Under the pieces are notes generated by a model. The model was not told the DNA's origin, made no database searches, and saw only the letters and a list, made by a program, of their open reading frames with translations. A DNA stretch of 64,000 bases from UBA4720 sp038227135 (lineage in GTDB: Bacteria > Gemmatimonadota > Gemmatimonadetes > Gemmatimonadales > Gemmatimonadaceae): the NCBI GenBank assembly GCA_038227135.1, contig JBBRQC010000006.1, positions 1 to 64,000 of the forward strand, written 5' to 3'. The stretch's first letter is position 1. Every line of letters starts with the position of its first letter. This document shows positions 8,043 to 15,835 of the stretch, one piece after another. A program made the position numbers and the translations under genes.

Positions 8043-9571
8043 TCAAATCACTGTTCGCTCGGAAGCCTATTGAGGCACTCCTTGCAGAGGGAGAAAATCC
8101 GAACGGACTGAGACGGGTGCTGGGTGCCGGCGATCTGATCATGCTCGCAATTGGAGCTGTGATCGGCGCCGGCATCTTCGGCTCGATCGGCTCGGCGGCT
8201 GCTGGACAGGTGGACGCGGCCGGCAACGTCGTTCGATTCGGAGCCGGCCCCGCGCTGATTGTTTCCTTCCTGCTGCTCGGTGCCTGCTGCGCGTTGGCCG
8301 GTCTCTGCTACGCCGAGCTGGCGTCGATGATTCCGCAGGCGGGAAGCGCGTACGCCTATTCCTACGCGACGCTGGGCGAGCTGGTCGCCTGGATCATTGG
8401 ATGGGATCTGATCCTCGAGTACGCCGTAGGCAACGTCGCGGTGGCAATCTCGTGGGGCGACTACTTCAAATCGCTGGTCGGTGACTGGGTGTCAATTCCG
8501 GTGTGGCTGACAACCGGTTATCGGACGGCTTTGCTCAGCTCGAATCCCGAGGTGCACGGCCTTCTCGCCACCGCGCCGCACATAGCGGGACTACCGATTC
8601 TGATCAATGTGCCGGCATTCGCGATCGTCGCGCTGATTACGTGGCTACTGCTGCTAGGCGTGCGGGAGAGTGCGCGCGCCAACAACATCATGGTGGCCGT
8701 CAAGCTGCTCGTTTTGGCGCTCTTCATCATCATGGGAACGCAGCACATCAACACGGCGAACTACCATCCCTTTGCGCCCAATGGCTTCAAGGGAATCCAT
8801 CAGGGCGCGGCAATCGTGTTCTTTGCTTACATCGGGTTCGATGCGATCTCCACCGCCGCGGAAGAGACGAAAAATCCCCAAAGAAATCTTCCGATTGGAA
8901 TTCTTGGCGGTCTCGCGATATGCACGGTGATCTATATCGTCATCGGCGCAGTCCTGACGGGGATGGTCCCGTCGAAGGATCTCGGAACCGCCGCCGATCC
9001 GCTCGCGTACGCACTCAAGGCTACGGGCATGGCAGGCATCGCCAAGATCGTGGCACTGGGCGCAGTCTTTTCGATGGCGGCGGTTCTGCTCGTGTTCCAG
9101 TACGGACAGCCGCGGATATTCTTCGCGATGGCGCGGGACGGGTTACTACCGCGCTGGGCCAGCAAGATTCACGGGAAGTACCGTACGCCGTACGTCACCA
9201 CGATACTGACGGGCGTATTCGTAGCGGTGTGGTCGCTCATAGGAGACGCTGGCGAGACGTACGATCTGACCAATATAGGAACGCTGTTCGCGTTCGCCCT
9301 GGTGTGCATCGGTGTCATCGTCCTTCGCTACACCGATCCGTCGCGGCACCGGCCGTTCCGAGTTCCGGCCGTGCACGTGGTCGGATTGGTGGGGGCGGGG
9401 CTGTGCATATTCGTCATGCAGGGATTACCGCACCTCGCGTGGGTACGGTTCGGTTGGTGGCTTCTGATCGGGCTGGCGCTCTACATCATTTACGGATACG
9501 GACACTCGACGCTTCGGCGGGGGACGGGACCGGTTCCGATCGAGCCGCCGCCACCAATGGCTAAAGATTGA
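8039..9571 (+). CDS. APC-family amino acid permease (cationic type)
   Basis: This gives 510 residues from TTG 8039, whose codon overlaps the hppA stop (cTTGAtc), a layout typical of translational coupling. An in-frame GTG at 7997 is possible but lies deep in hppA. LGAGDLIMLAIGAVIGAGIF marks TM1 of the APC/CAT group, and IPQAGSAYAYSYATLGE is the TM2-3 consensus. FFAYIGFDAISTAAEET in TM6-7 is typical of cationic-amino-acid and related transporters. It should import an amino acid, probably with H+. It is clearly a different paralogue from the permease at 3986. Exact substrate unknown. Confidence 0.88.
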   Translation: MIKSLFARKPIEALLAEGENPNGLRRVLGAGDLIMLAIGAVIGAGIFGSIGSAAAGQVDAAGNVVRFGAGPALIVSFLLLGACCALAGLCYAELASMIPQAGSAYAYSYATLGELVAWIIGWDLILEYAVGNVAVAISWGDYFKSLVGDWVSIPVWLTTGYRTALLSSNPEVHGLLATAPHIAGLPILINVPAFAIVALITWLLLLGVRESARANNIMVAVKLLVLALFIIMGTQHINTANYHPFAPNGFKGIHQGAAIVFFAYIGFDAISTAAEETKNPQRNLPIGILGGLAICTVIYIVIGAVLTGMVPSKDLGTAADPLAYALKATGMAGIAKIVALGAVFSMAAVLLVFQYGQPRIFFAMARDGLLPRWASKIHGKYRTPYVTTILTGVFVAVWSLIGDAGETYDLTNIGTLFAFALVCIGVIVLRYTDPSRHRPFRVPAVHVVGLVGAGLCIFVMQGLPHLAWVRFGWWLLIGLALYIIYGYGHSTLRRGTGPVPIEPPPPMAKD

Positions 9572-9759
9572 ACTGCAACGGAAAGGGTGCGAGTTGTGAG
9601 TGGCGTAGCTGTTGGTTGCGAGTTCACGACGCCCAGACTTATCCCGATGGCGTTCAGAGCAAGTGCTTGTGCCTTAACGCCGATAGCAACGTCCGGACGT
9701 ACTGAACTCGTACCTGCAGGCTGTGCCACTGATAACTCGCACCCGTTCAGTTGCAGTTA
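9569..9759. repeat. Long imperfect palindrome (fold-back element, ~190 nt)
   Basis: The left arm begins at the permease stop (AACTGCAACGGAAAGGGTG, then CGAGTT..GAGTGGC) and is mirrored by the right arm (GCCACTGATAACTCGCACCC, then GTTCAGTTGCAGTT) ending at 9759, about 30 of 36 positions pairing. The interior also folds: GATGGCGTT (9647-9655) with AACGCCGAT (9674-9682), and CGAGTTCA with TGAACTCG. The whole spacer could therefore form one long hairpin or cruciform. It carries no gene and no transposase. The arm motif recurs at 17136 and 37499, which suggests a MITE- or REP-like dispersed family. Confidence 0.7.
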
Positions 9760-9780
9760 AACAACAAGTCTTCGCCCTCT

Positions 9781-11094
9781 ATGATCTATAAGACCGTCAG
9801 ACGCATCCCGCTCACATCGTGGATCCTCATTTCGATGGTCGTCGGAGTCCTCATCGGGACATTCGCTCCGGATCTCGCGGTCTCGCTGAAGCCGCTGTCC
9901 ACGGTGTTCCTCAGGATGATCAAGTCGATCATCGTGCCGCTGATCTTCGGGACGCTGGTGGTCGGCATAGCGGGGCACGGCGACGACATGAAGCGGGTGG
10001 GAAGACTCGCTCTCAAATCGATCATCTACTTCGAAATCGTGACAACCCTGGCGCTCGTCATCGGGCTGGTCGCGGTCAACCTCGTGCGGCCGGGCGAGGG
10101 TGTCACGCTGGCGGCTTCCGCCGATGCGGGGAAGGAGCTGGCGCACAATACCCAAACCGGGGCAGGGTTTCTCGAACACCTGGTACCAACGAGCTTCTTC
10201 GACGCCGCAGCGAAGAACGAAGTGCTCCAGGTCGTGTTCTTTGCGGTGATCTTTGCGGTCGCCCTGTCCAAGGTCCAGGGCCGCTCGAAGGAGATAGTGC
10301 TGGCCGGATGCGAAGGGCTCGCGGACGTGATGTTCAAGTTCACGCTGATCGTGATGCGATTCGCGCCAATCGGAATCGGGGCGGCGATCGCCGTCACTGT
10401 CGCGCAGGGTGGGTTGGGCGTTCTCATAAACCTCGGCAAGCTGATTCTTACGCTATACGGAGCCCTGATCGTCTTCTTCCTGCTTGTCCTTCTGCCGATT
10501 GCGGTGCTGTTCAAGGTTCCGTTGAAGCGTTTTGTCCGCGCGGTGAGGTCACCGGCATTGATTGCGTTCTCGACGACGTCATCGGAGGCTGCGCTACCCC
10601 TCGCGATGCAATCGATGGAAGCTATCGGCGTTCCGCGACGGATCGTCGCGTTCGTGATGCCAACGGGCTATTCCTTCAATCTGGACGGGTCCACTCTATA
10701 TCTTGCGGTGGCGTCGGTCTTCGTTGCGCAGGCGGCGGGGCATCCGATGACGTTGATGACTCAGCTATTCATGATGCTGACGCTGATGGTCACGAGCAAA
10801 GGCGTCGCCGCGGTGCCACGCGCGTCGCTCGTCATTCTGTCCGGCACGCTCGCGACGTTCGGACTGCCGCTCGAGGGAGTCGCGATCATTCTCGGCGTTG
10901 ACGCGCTGATGGACATGGCCCGCACCTGCACGAATCTCGTCGGCAACTGTCTGGCGACAGTCGTGATGGCTAGGTGGGAAGGTGAATTCGGCGCGCCGCA
11001 GCCCGAAGTGCTCCTCGCGCAGGAAGGACTTCTTCCAATCGAAGATTTGCCCCCGGCACCGCAGACTTCAGGCGCTGTTCCAAACGCTTCCTGA
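9781..11094 (+). CDS. Dicarboxylate/amino acid:cation symporter (DAACS)
   Basis: This 437-residue protein belongs to the GltP/DctA/EAAT-type family. It has eight helices plus two re-entrant hairpins. The HP2/TM7 signatures are clear: FSTTSSEAALPLAM in the Ser-rich hairpin and MPTGYSFNLDGSTLYLA in TM7, followed by the NLVGNC segment of TM8. It should import glutamate, aspartate or C4-dicarboxylates with Na+ or H+. ATG 9781 starts right after the long palindrome; no strong ribosome site is visible. The unusual 40-residue C-terminal tail overlaps, head to head at their 3' ends, about 125 nt of the kinase gene on the other strand. Confidence 0.9.
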   Translation: MIYKTVRRIPLTSWILISMVVGVLIGTFAPDLAVSLKPLSTVFLRMIKSIIVPLIFGTLVVGIAGHGDDMKRVGRLALKSIIYFEIVTTLALVIGLVAVNLVRPGEGVTLAASADAGKELAHNTQTGAGFLEHLVPTSFFDAAAKNEVLQVVFFAVIFAVALSKVQGRSKEIVLAGCEGLADVMFKFTLIVMRFAPIGIGAAIAVTVAQGGLGVLINLGKLILTLYGALIVFFLLVLLPIAVLFKVPLKRFVRAVRSPALIAFSTTSSEAALPLAMQSMEAIGVPRRIVAFVMPTGYSFNLDGSTLYLAVASVFVAQAAGHPMTLMTQLFMMLTLMVTSKGVAAVPRASLVILSGTLATFGLPLEGVAIILGVDALMDMARTCTNLVGNCLATVVMARWEGEFGAPQPEVLLAQEGLLPIEDLPPAPQTSGAVPNAS

Positions 11095-11902
11095 GGGGGG
11101 ATCCGCGGCCCATCAGGCCTCCGCTCAAAGCAACCGTCACGGCTGCGCGCTCGTCCGTGAAAAGGTGACGGGCCAAGGCGCGGACGTGAAGCACCAGCTC
11201 CTCGGCAGCCAGAGTAATCAGGGCGTTTGCGCGTTGATCGCCGGCCGCGGCCGTGCTGAACACGACAGGCGCGAGCGTGGCAAAGGCCCGGGCGTCGGCC
11301 GCTGCCGCCCACGGGATGAGGTCTTCTACGTCCTCACAACCCGTCGCGGCCAGAATGGGAAACAGTAACGCGGTAGCGGGCTCGCGCCCGTCGCTGGATG
11401 CCGCGACAATACCGAGCGCCCGCTTGCCGATCCAGCCGCCGCTCCCCTCATCTCCGAAGGTCGGACCCCAGCCGCCACAACGAACAATCTCTCCGGCGGG
11501 ACTCCGGCCGTAGGCGATCGAGCCGGTCCCGACGACCAGAAGAATCCCCGCACGGTCCTCGAACGCGTCGTACATCGCGATCAAGCCGTCCGAGTCGATG
11601 ACGACTTCTTCCGCCAGCTCCCTGGCATCGAGAGCGTCGTGAAGCGCACGGCGCTCTTCATCCCGTCCCGTTCCGGCCACCCCGCAGTAGAGAACTCGCG
11701 GAAACACACTGCCCGGCTGCGCGATCTCGTGGAGGGCTTGAACAACCAGGTCTGCGATGACGTCGGCTGAGCGGGCGGCTTGTCCCGGCGAAACCGCGGA
11801 TTTCGGTCCGTCTACTGTCGCCAGAACCTCCCCTTCAACGGTCCCGACGAGGACGCGCGTCTTTGAGCCGCCCCCATCGACGCCGATCACGATTTCACTC
11901 AT
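10970..11902 (-). CDS. BadF/BcrA-type amino-sugar kinase (GlcNAc/MurNAc kinase-like)
   Basis: This 310-residue ASKHA-fold kinase has phosphate-1 (GVDGGGSKTRVLVG, residues 7-20), phosphate-2 (LLVVGTGSIAYG) and adenosine/hinge motifs (GDEGSGGWIGKRALG), and lacks the Cys ligands of 2-hydroxyacyl-CoA dehydratase activators. That is the pattern of N-acetylglucosamine kinase and MurK-type kinases, which phosphorylate GlcNAc and MurNAc. Its start overlaps the upstream SSS symporter gene by 8 nt, so import and phosphorylation of one sugar are probably coupled. A NamZ-like muramidase lies about 4 kb away, making MurNAc or GlcNAc the favoured substrate (inference). Its 3' end overlaps the convergent symporter gene. 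Confidence 0.82.
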   Translation of the reverse strand: MSEIVIGVDGGGSKTRVLVGTVEGEVLATVDGPKSAVSPGQAARSADVIADLVVQALHEIAQPGSVFPRVLYCGVAGTGRDEERRALHDALDARELAEEVVIDSDGLIAMYDAFEDRAGILLVVGTGSIAYGRSPAGEIVRCGGWGPTFGDEGSGGWIGKRALGIVAASSDGREPATALLFPILAATGCEDVEDLIPWAAAADARAFATLAPVVFSTAAAGDQRANALITLAAEELVLHVRALARHLFTDERAAVTVALSGGLMGRGSPLRKRLEQRLKSAVPGANLRLEEVLPARGALRAAARRIHLPT

Positions 11903-13418
11903 TCCAGCGATCTCCCTGATTCGGCGCGGGGTGGGTGAAAGATGAGAGAATGCCGACTCCCATCGTGAACGACGTGCCGATCAGGACATACCATGGAAAC
12001 GCGATGTGTGAGAGCGTGGTAAGAAAGGCCGTCATCGACGGGAAAATCGTCATCATCCATTTCGAGAACACGACGAAGCTCATCGCGATGATCCCGACCG
12101 CCATGCCAAGAATCGCATCCCGCTGGATCGCGCGCCGCCACAGCATGCCGAGAAAAAAGCCGCCAAGCAAGGCGCCGTAGGTGAATGATGCGATCGAAAG
12201 AGCGATAACGACGACCGGTGTCCCCTGCTGTTTGTAAAGGAGCGCCGCTATCAGAAGAATCGCGCCCCAGAACAGTGTAAACAGCTTTGCCATCTTGAGA
12301 GTGCGCGGATCCTCCGCACTCCGTCCCGATAACGGCAGGTAAATGTCGTGAGTGGTGGACGCCGCCAGAGAGTTCATGGCACCCGAGTGCGCGCTCATGG
12401 TTGCCGCGAGCACCGCGGCGACGATCAGGCCCCTCAATCCGTTCGGCATCGAGTCCACGACGAAAGTCGGGAAGATCGAGTCGGGGACGGCGAACGCGCG
12501 GGCGTGATAGTAGGCGTACAACCCGATTCCGATCATCAGGAAAAGTGTGAACTGGAACATTACTGCGATTCCACTTCCGATCAGTGCCTTGCGCGATTCC
12601 TTGAGGCTGGACGCGGCGAGCAGGCGTTGGACTATCAGCTGATCGGCGCCGTGAGAAGCCATCGAGAGGAACGCACCGCCGATCAGTCCGGCGAACAGTG
12701 TGTACGGTTTGTCGAAACCGAAATAGACATCGATGACTTTCAGCTTACCGACGCCTCGCGCCTGACTGAGGATCGCGCTCCAACCACCGGTCACTCCCTT
12801 GCCGATCAGATACAGGGCCGAGAGCCCGCCCAACAGGTAAACGCTCGTCTGGAGGACGTCAGTCCACACGACTGCTCGCATCCCACCATGGTACGTGTAG
12901 ATCAACGTAAGCGCGCCGAGCACGAGGATCGCCACGGGCATCACATACTGCTGCGGCACCGACGGCCCGAGTATGAGGGCAATCGGGATCGCTGTCGCGA
13001 ACACGCGAACCGAGTCGGCGAACGCGCGCGTCACCATGAAGACAATGGATGCAAAGCGGCGCGTTCCGACCCCGAAGCGTTTTTCCAGCAACGCGTAGGC
13101 GGTCACGAGATCGCCCTGGTAATACCGCGGAAGCAGGGTGTACGCGACGACGATGCGCCCGAGCAGGTAGCCGGCGGCGATCTGGAGGAAGCCGAGATTG
13201 GTTGTATAGGCCAGGCCGGGAATGCTGATGAACGTCAGCGCGCTTGTCTCCGTGGCGACGACCGAGAAAAGAACCGCCCACCATGGAATCTGTTGTCCGG
13301 CTACGAAGTAGTCCTTCGAATCCTTCTGGTTGCGTCCGAGCCAGATTCCGAGAGCTGTCGTCGCGACCAGGTACACGGCCAGTACAAAGAAATCGAGGGC
13401 GGTGAAATTGGTTTTCAT
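11895..13418 (-). CDS. Sodium:solute symporter (SSS family), kinase-linked
   Basis: The 507-residue product has about 13 helices. SSS hallmarks are DYFVAGQQIPWWAVLFSVVA in TM1-2, the TYHGGMRAVVWTDVLQ loop, and AATMSAHSGAMNSLAA in the TM8 region that carries Na2-site Ser/Thr residues. It should import a sugar or similar solute with Na+. The downstream kinase overlaps it by 8 nt, pointing to an amino-sugar substrate. Its ribosome site (GAGGGCGGTGAA just before ATG) lies inside a perfect 19-bp inverted repeat with its own first codons, implying translational control or attenuation. Family certain, substrate inferred. Confidence 0.88.
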   Translation of the reverse strand: MKTNFTALDFFVLAVYLVATTALGIWLGRNQKDSKDYFVAGQQIPWWAVLFSVVATETSALTFISIPGLAYTTNLGFLQIAAGYLLGRIVVAYTLLPRYYQGDLVTAYALLEKRFGVGTRRFASIVFMVTRAFADSVRVFATAIPIALILGPSVPQQYVMPVAILVLGALTLIYTYHGGMRAVVWTDVLQTSVYLLGGLSALYLIGKGVTGGWSAILSQARGVGKLKVIDVYFGFDKPYTLFAGLIGGAFLSMASHGADQLIVQRLLAASSLKESRKALIGSGIAVMFQFTLFLMIGIGLYAYYHARAFAVPDSIFPTFVVDSMPNGLRGLIVAAVLAATMSAHSGAMNSLAASTTHDIYLPLSGRSAEDPRTLKMAKLFTLFWGAILLIAALLYKQQGTPVVVIALSIASFTYGALLGGFFLGMLWRRAIQRDAILGMAVGIIAMSFVVFSKWMMTIFPSMTAFLTTLSHIAFPWYVLIGTSFTMGVGILSSFTHPAPNQGDRWNE

Positions 13419-13435
13419 TTCACCGCCCTCGATTT
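13390..13435 (-). promoter_or_regulatory. Perfect 19-bp hairpin burying the symporter ribosome site
   Basis: On the minus-strand mRNA the upstream arm AAATCGAGGGCGGTGAAAT (13435-13417) contains the ribosome site and the first two bases of the ATG. It is exactly complementary to the downstream arm ATTTCACCGCCCTCGATTT (13408-13390), which encodes residues 4-9 (N-F-T-A-L-D). The loop is 8 nt (13416-13409). The start codon sits at the loop edge, so an intact stem should block initiation. It might instead act as an attenuator, since CTTTG follows the stem. A 19-bp exact match is far beyond chance. Confidence 0.85.
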
Positions 13436-13457
13436 GTGCAGCTGGCCGGCAGAGCCT

Positions 13458-13814
13458 TTACGCAGAGAATGAGCTTCCGCAGCCACACCCACCGGTTGAA
13501 TTCGGATTCTTGAAGGTGAATCCGGAGCCTTGCATCGAGGTCACGTAATCGATCGTGACGCCGTTCAGGTACTGCGCTGAAAACGGATCCACGAAGACGT
13601 TAAAGCCTTCGCGCGGGATGACGAGGTCGTCTTCCGCGGCGCGGTCTTCGATGACCAGGCTGTACTTGAAGCCGCTGCAGCCGCCCGGCTGAACGCTCAC
13701 GCGCAGGCCGCCCTGCTCGGCAGTGACGCCCTCGGCGTCCATAAACTTCTTCACCTCGACGCCAGCGTTCGCTGTGACGCCGAGATCGATTTCTGGTTGC
13801 GACGAAACTGACAT
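13458..13814 (-). CDS. A-type iron-sulfur carrier (IscA/ErpA/SufA family)
   Basis: This 118-residue protein carries the three conserved A-type Cys: one in VQPGGCSGFKY and two in the C-terminal GGCGCGSSF. These proteins hold a 2Fe-2S or 4Fe-4S cluster and hand it to client enzymes. The MQGSGFTFKNPN block is ErpA/IscA-like. ATG 13814 is preceded by GGAGGATAA, a strong ribosome site. It lies between two Na+-symporter genes on the same strand, 39 nt upstream of one and 59 nt after the other; no isc or suf genes are near, so it is a stand-alone carrier. Paralogue identity within the family is uncertain. Confidence 0.9.
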   Translation of the reverse strand: MSVSSQPEIDLGVTANAGVEVKKFMDAEGVTAEQGGLRVSVQPGGCSGFKYSLVIEDRAAEDDLVIPREGFNVFVDPFSAQYLNGVTIDYVTSMQGSGFTFKNPNSTGGCGCGSSFSA

Positions 13815-13873
13815 TTATCCTCCGGTCCTACGTTGAAATTTAGGCAGACGGGGCTACGCGGGGTAGTGTTCCG

Positions 13874-15712
13874 TTAGGCGGGCACACCCACTCCCTCAAG
13901 TGCCGCCGGCTCCTCACGGAAGGACCTCGCGATCCAGCTGAATGCCACCACCGCTATAGCGAGCATTATCAGACCTTCCAGCATGTTTCCCAGCACGAGC
14001 TTTCCAATCCCGAACAGAGTGGAGTACACCGCCACGATTCCGGCGATCCAGTTCGTCCACGCCAGCGCGCCTCCGGGAATGTTCTCCCGGCCAAAGCCAG
14101 CGCGCTCGGAAACCTTTGCCCACCCCGGCCCACCGGGCCTAACCCGGCGGTAGAACGCCTCCAGGACCCTGTCGGGCTCCGGTTTGGTGGCGAAGGTCAC
14201 TCCTAACCAGACGACTGTACTCACCGCTACGGTAACGAGCATCACCCAAGCGTCGGCGCGAAGGTCGCCGGCGGCGAACTTGGGCTTGATGATATTGATC
14301 GCCGCAATCGAGACGACGAACGACGAGATCATGGCGCTGATCTCGCTCCAGGCGTTGATGCGCCACCAGTACCAGCGGAGAATCAGGACGAGCCCGGTGC
14401 CCGATCCGAGTGCGAGCAGGAATTTCCAGGCGCCTTCGATGGTGCCGAGATAGTGAGTCACGACCGCCGAGGCAAGAAACAGGAAGATCGTCGCCCAGCG
14501 CGAGATCGAGACGTAATGTTTTTCCGTGGCGGTGCGGTTGAGGAATCGCTTGTAGAAATCGTTGACGAGGTACGATGCACCCCAGTTGAGCTGAGTGCCG
14601 ACGGTCGACATGTAGGCAGCCGCGAAGCCAGCCATCATGAACCCGCGCCATGGTGTTGGCAGCAGGTCCACGAAGGCCTGGACGTAGGCAGCTTCGTGAT
14701 CGTGCGTCGGGCCGATTCCCGCGGGATACAGCAGAACCGTGCACAGTCCGGTGATGATCCACGGCCACGGCCGGATCGCGTAGTGCGCAACGTTGAAGAA
14801 GAGAGTGGCAAGAACACCGTCGCGCTCTGTCTTGGCGGAAAAGATTCGCTGAGCTACGTAACCGCCGCCGCCGGGCTCGGCACCCGGATACCATGCGGCC
14901 CACCATTGGACGGAAAGGAACACGCCCAGCGCGAGGAGAGGCATCCATGGATATGCCTCCATCCCGGTGGGCGTCATCTTTACCGGCAGCACGGACAAGG
15001 CGGCGTCCGCGCTTCCGAAATGAGTGGTGAGACCTTCCTTGAGCTTGTCCATGCCCCCCACCGCGCGCACAGCGTAAACGGCGAGGACGATAACCGCGCT
15101 CATCTTGATCACGAACTGGACGAGATCGGTCCAAAGGACTGCCCACATCCCGGCGCCCGCCGAATACGCGACGGTAATGATGAAGCAGATCCCGACTGCT
15201 ATCACTTCGCCGGGAACGTTTAATCCGAGCAGACTGACGTCGCGGAGGCCGAGCGAGATCGTGAGGATCTTGATCATCGCCTTGGTGACCCAGCCAAGGA
15301 TAATGAGGTTGATGGGGATGGCGAGGTAAAGCGCCCGGAAACCGCGCAGCGCGGCAGCCGGCCGGCCGCTGTAGCGGATCTCGGCAAACTCGACGTCCGT
15401 CATGACGTGCGCGCGGCGCCACAAGCGGGCAAAGAAGAAAACGGTCAGCATGCCGCTCATCAGCATGTTCCACCACAGCCAGTTTCCGGCTACGCCGTGG
15501 GCGGAGACGAGCCCCGTGACGACGAGCGGTGTGTCGGCCGCGAACGTGGTCGCGACCATCGAAGCCCCCGCGAGCCACCAGGTGACCTGGCGTCCGGAAA
15601 GGAAGTACTCGTTGAGGCTCTCTCCCCCGCGCTTGGTGAAGTACAGTCCGATGCCCACGGAGAGGAGGAAGTAGGCAGCGACAATCGCCCAGTCGATCGC
15701 AGTCAGAGCCAT
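13874..15712 (-). CDS. Sodium:solute symporter (SSS family), large form
   Basis: This 612-residue transporter is longer than the kinase-linked paralogue and only distantly related to it. TM1-2 read LNEYFLSGRQVTWWLAGASM, then AADTPLVVTGLV, a signature of a distinct SSS subgroup. AYSAGAGMWAVLWTDLVQF is the family loop, and FAAAYMSTVGTQLNWGASYL covers the TM8 Na+ site. It should import an unidentified solute with Na+. It starts 123 nt from the divergent NamZ-like lipoprotein, so the two may share a control region. The gene order (this symporter, Fe-S carrier, second symporter, kinase) suggests one long minus-strand transcript. Confidence 0.87.
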   Translation of the reverse strand: MALTAIDWAIVAAYFLLSVGIGLYFTKRGGESLNEYFLSGRQVTWWLAGASMVATTFAADTPLVVTGLVSAHGVAGNWLWWNMLMSGMLTVFFFARLWRRAHVMTDVEFAEIRYSGRPAAALRGFRALYLAIPINLIILGWVTKAMIKILTISLGLRDVSLLGLNVPGEVIAVGICFIITVAYSAGAGMWAVLWTDLVQFVIKMSAVIVLAVYAVRAVGGMDKLKEGLTTHFGSADAALSVLPVKMTPTGMEAYPWMPLLALGVFLSVQWWAAWYPGAEPGGGGYVAQRIFSAKTERDGVLATLFFNVAHYAIRPWPWIITGLCTVLLYPAGIGPTHDHEAAYVQAFVDLLPTPWRGFMMAGFAAAYMSTVGTQLNWGASYLVNDFYKRFLNRTATEKHYVSISRWATIFLFLASAVVTHYLGTIEGAWKFLLALGSGTGLVLILRWYWWRINAWSEISAMISSFVVSIAAINIIKPKFAAGDLRADAWVMLVTVAVSTVVWLGVTFATKPEPDRVLEAFYRRVRPGGPGWAKVSERAGFGRENIPGGALAWTNWIAGIVAVYSTLFGIGKLVLGNMLEGLIMLAIAVVAFSWIARSFREEPAALEGVGVPA

Positions 15713-15835
15713 AGGTCAGGGATTGAGGTGGCTAGGCAAGACGTTTGCGTTTGTTCCCGGACGGTCGGCGTCCTGGAACGCCAGCGACTATCATATGGTA
15801 CCAGCGACACAACCAAAAATACCGGACAATCCTCG

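Noticed and set aside
9569..9759. Insertion sequence at the palindrome
   Set aside because: There is no transposase frame and no target-site duplication that I can see; a non-autonomous element remains possible.
12348..13472. 374-codon plus-strand frame opposite the kinase-linked symporter
   Set aside because: Antisense shadow; it also runs through the hairpin and into the Fe-S carrier gene without any ribosome site or motif.
15407..15835. In-frame 143-codon upstream extension of the NamZ-like gene
   Set aside because: The extension overlaps the divergent symporter and would hide the lipoprotein signal that starts at ATG 15836.
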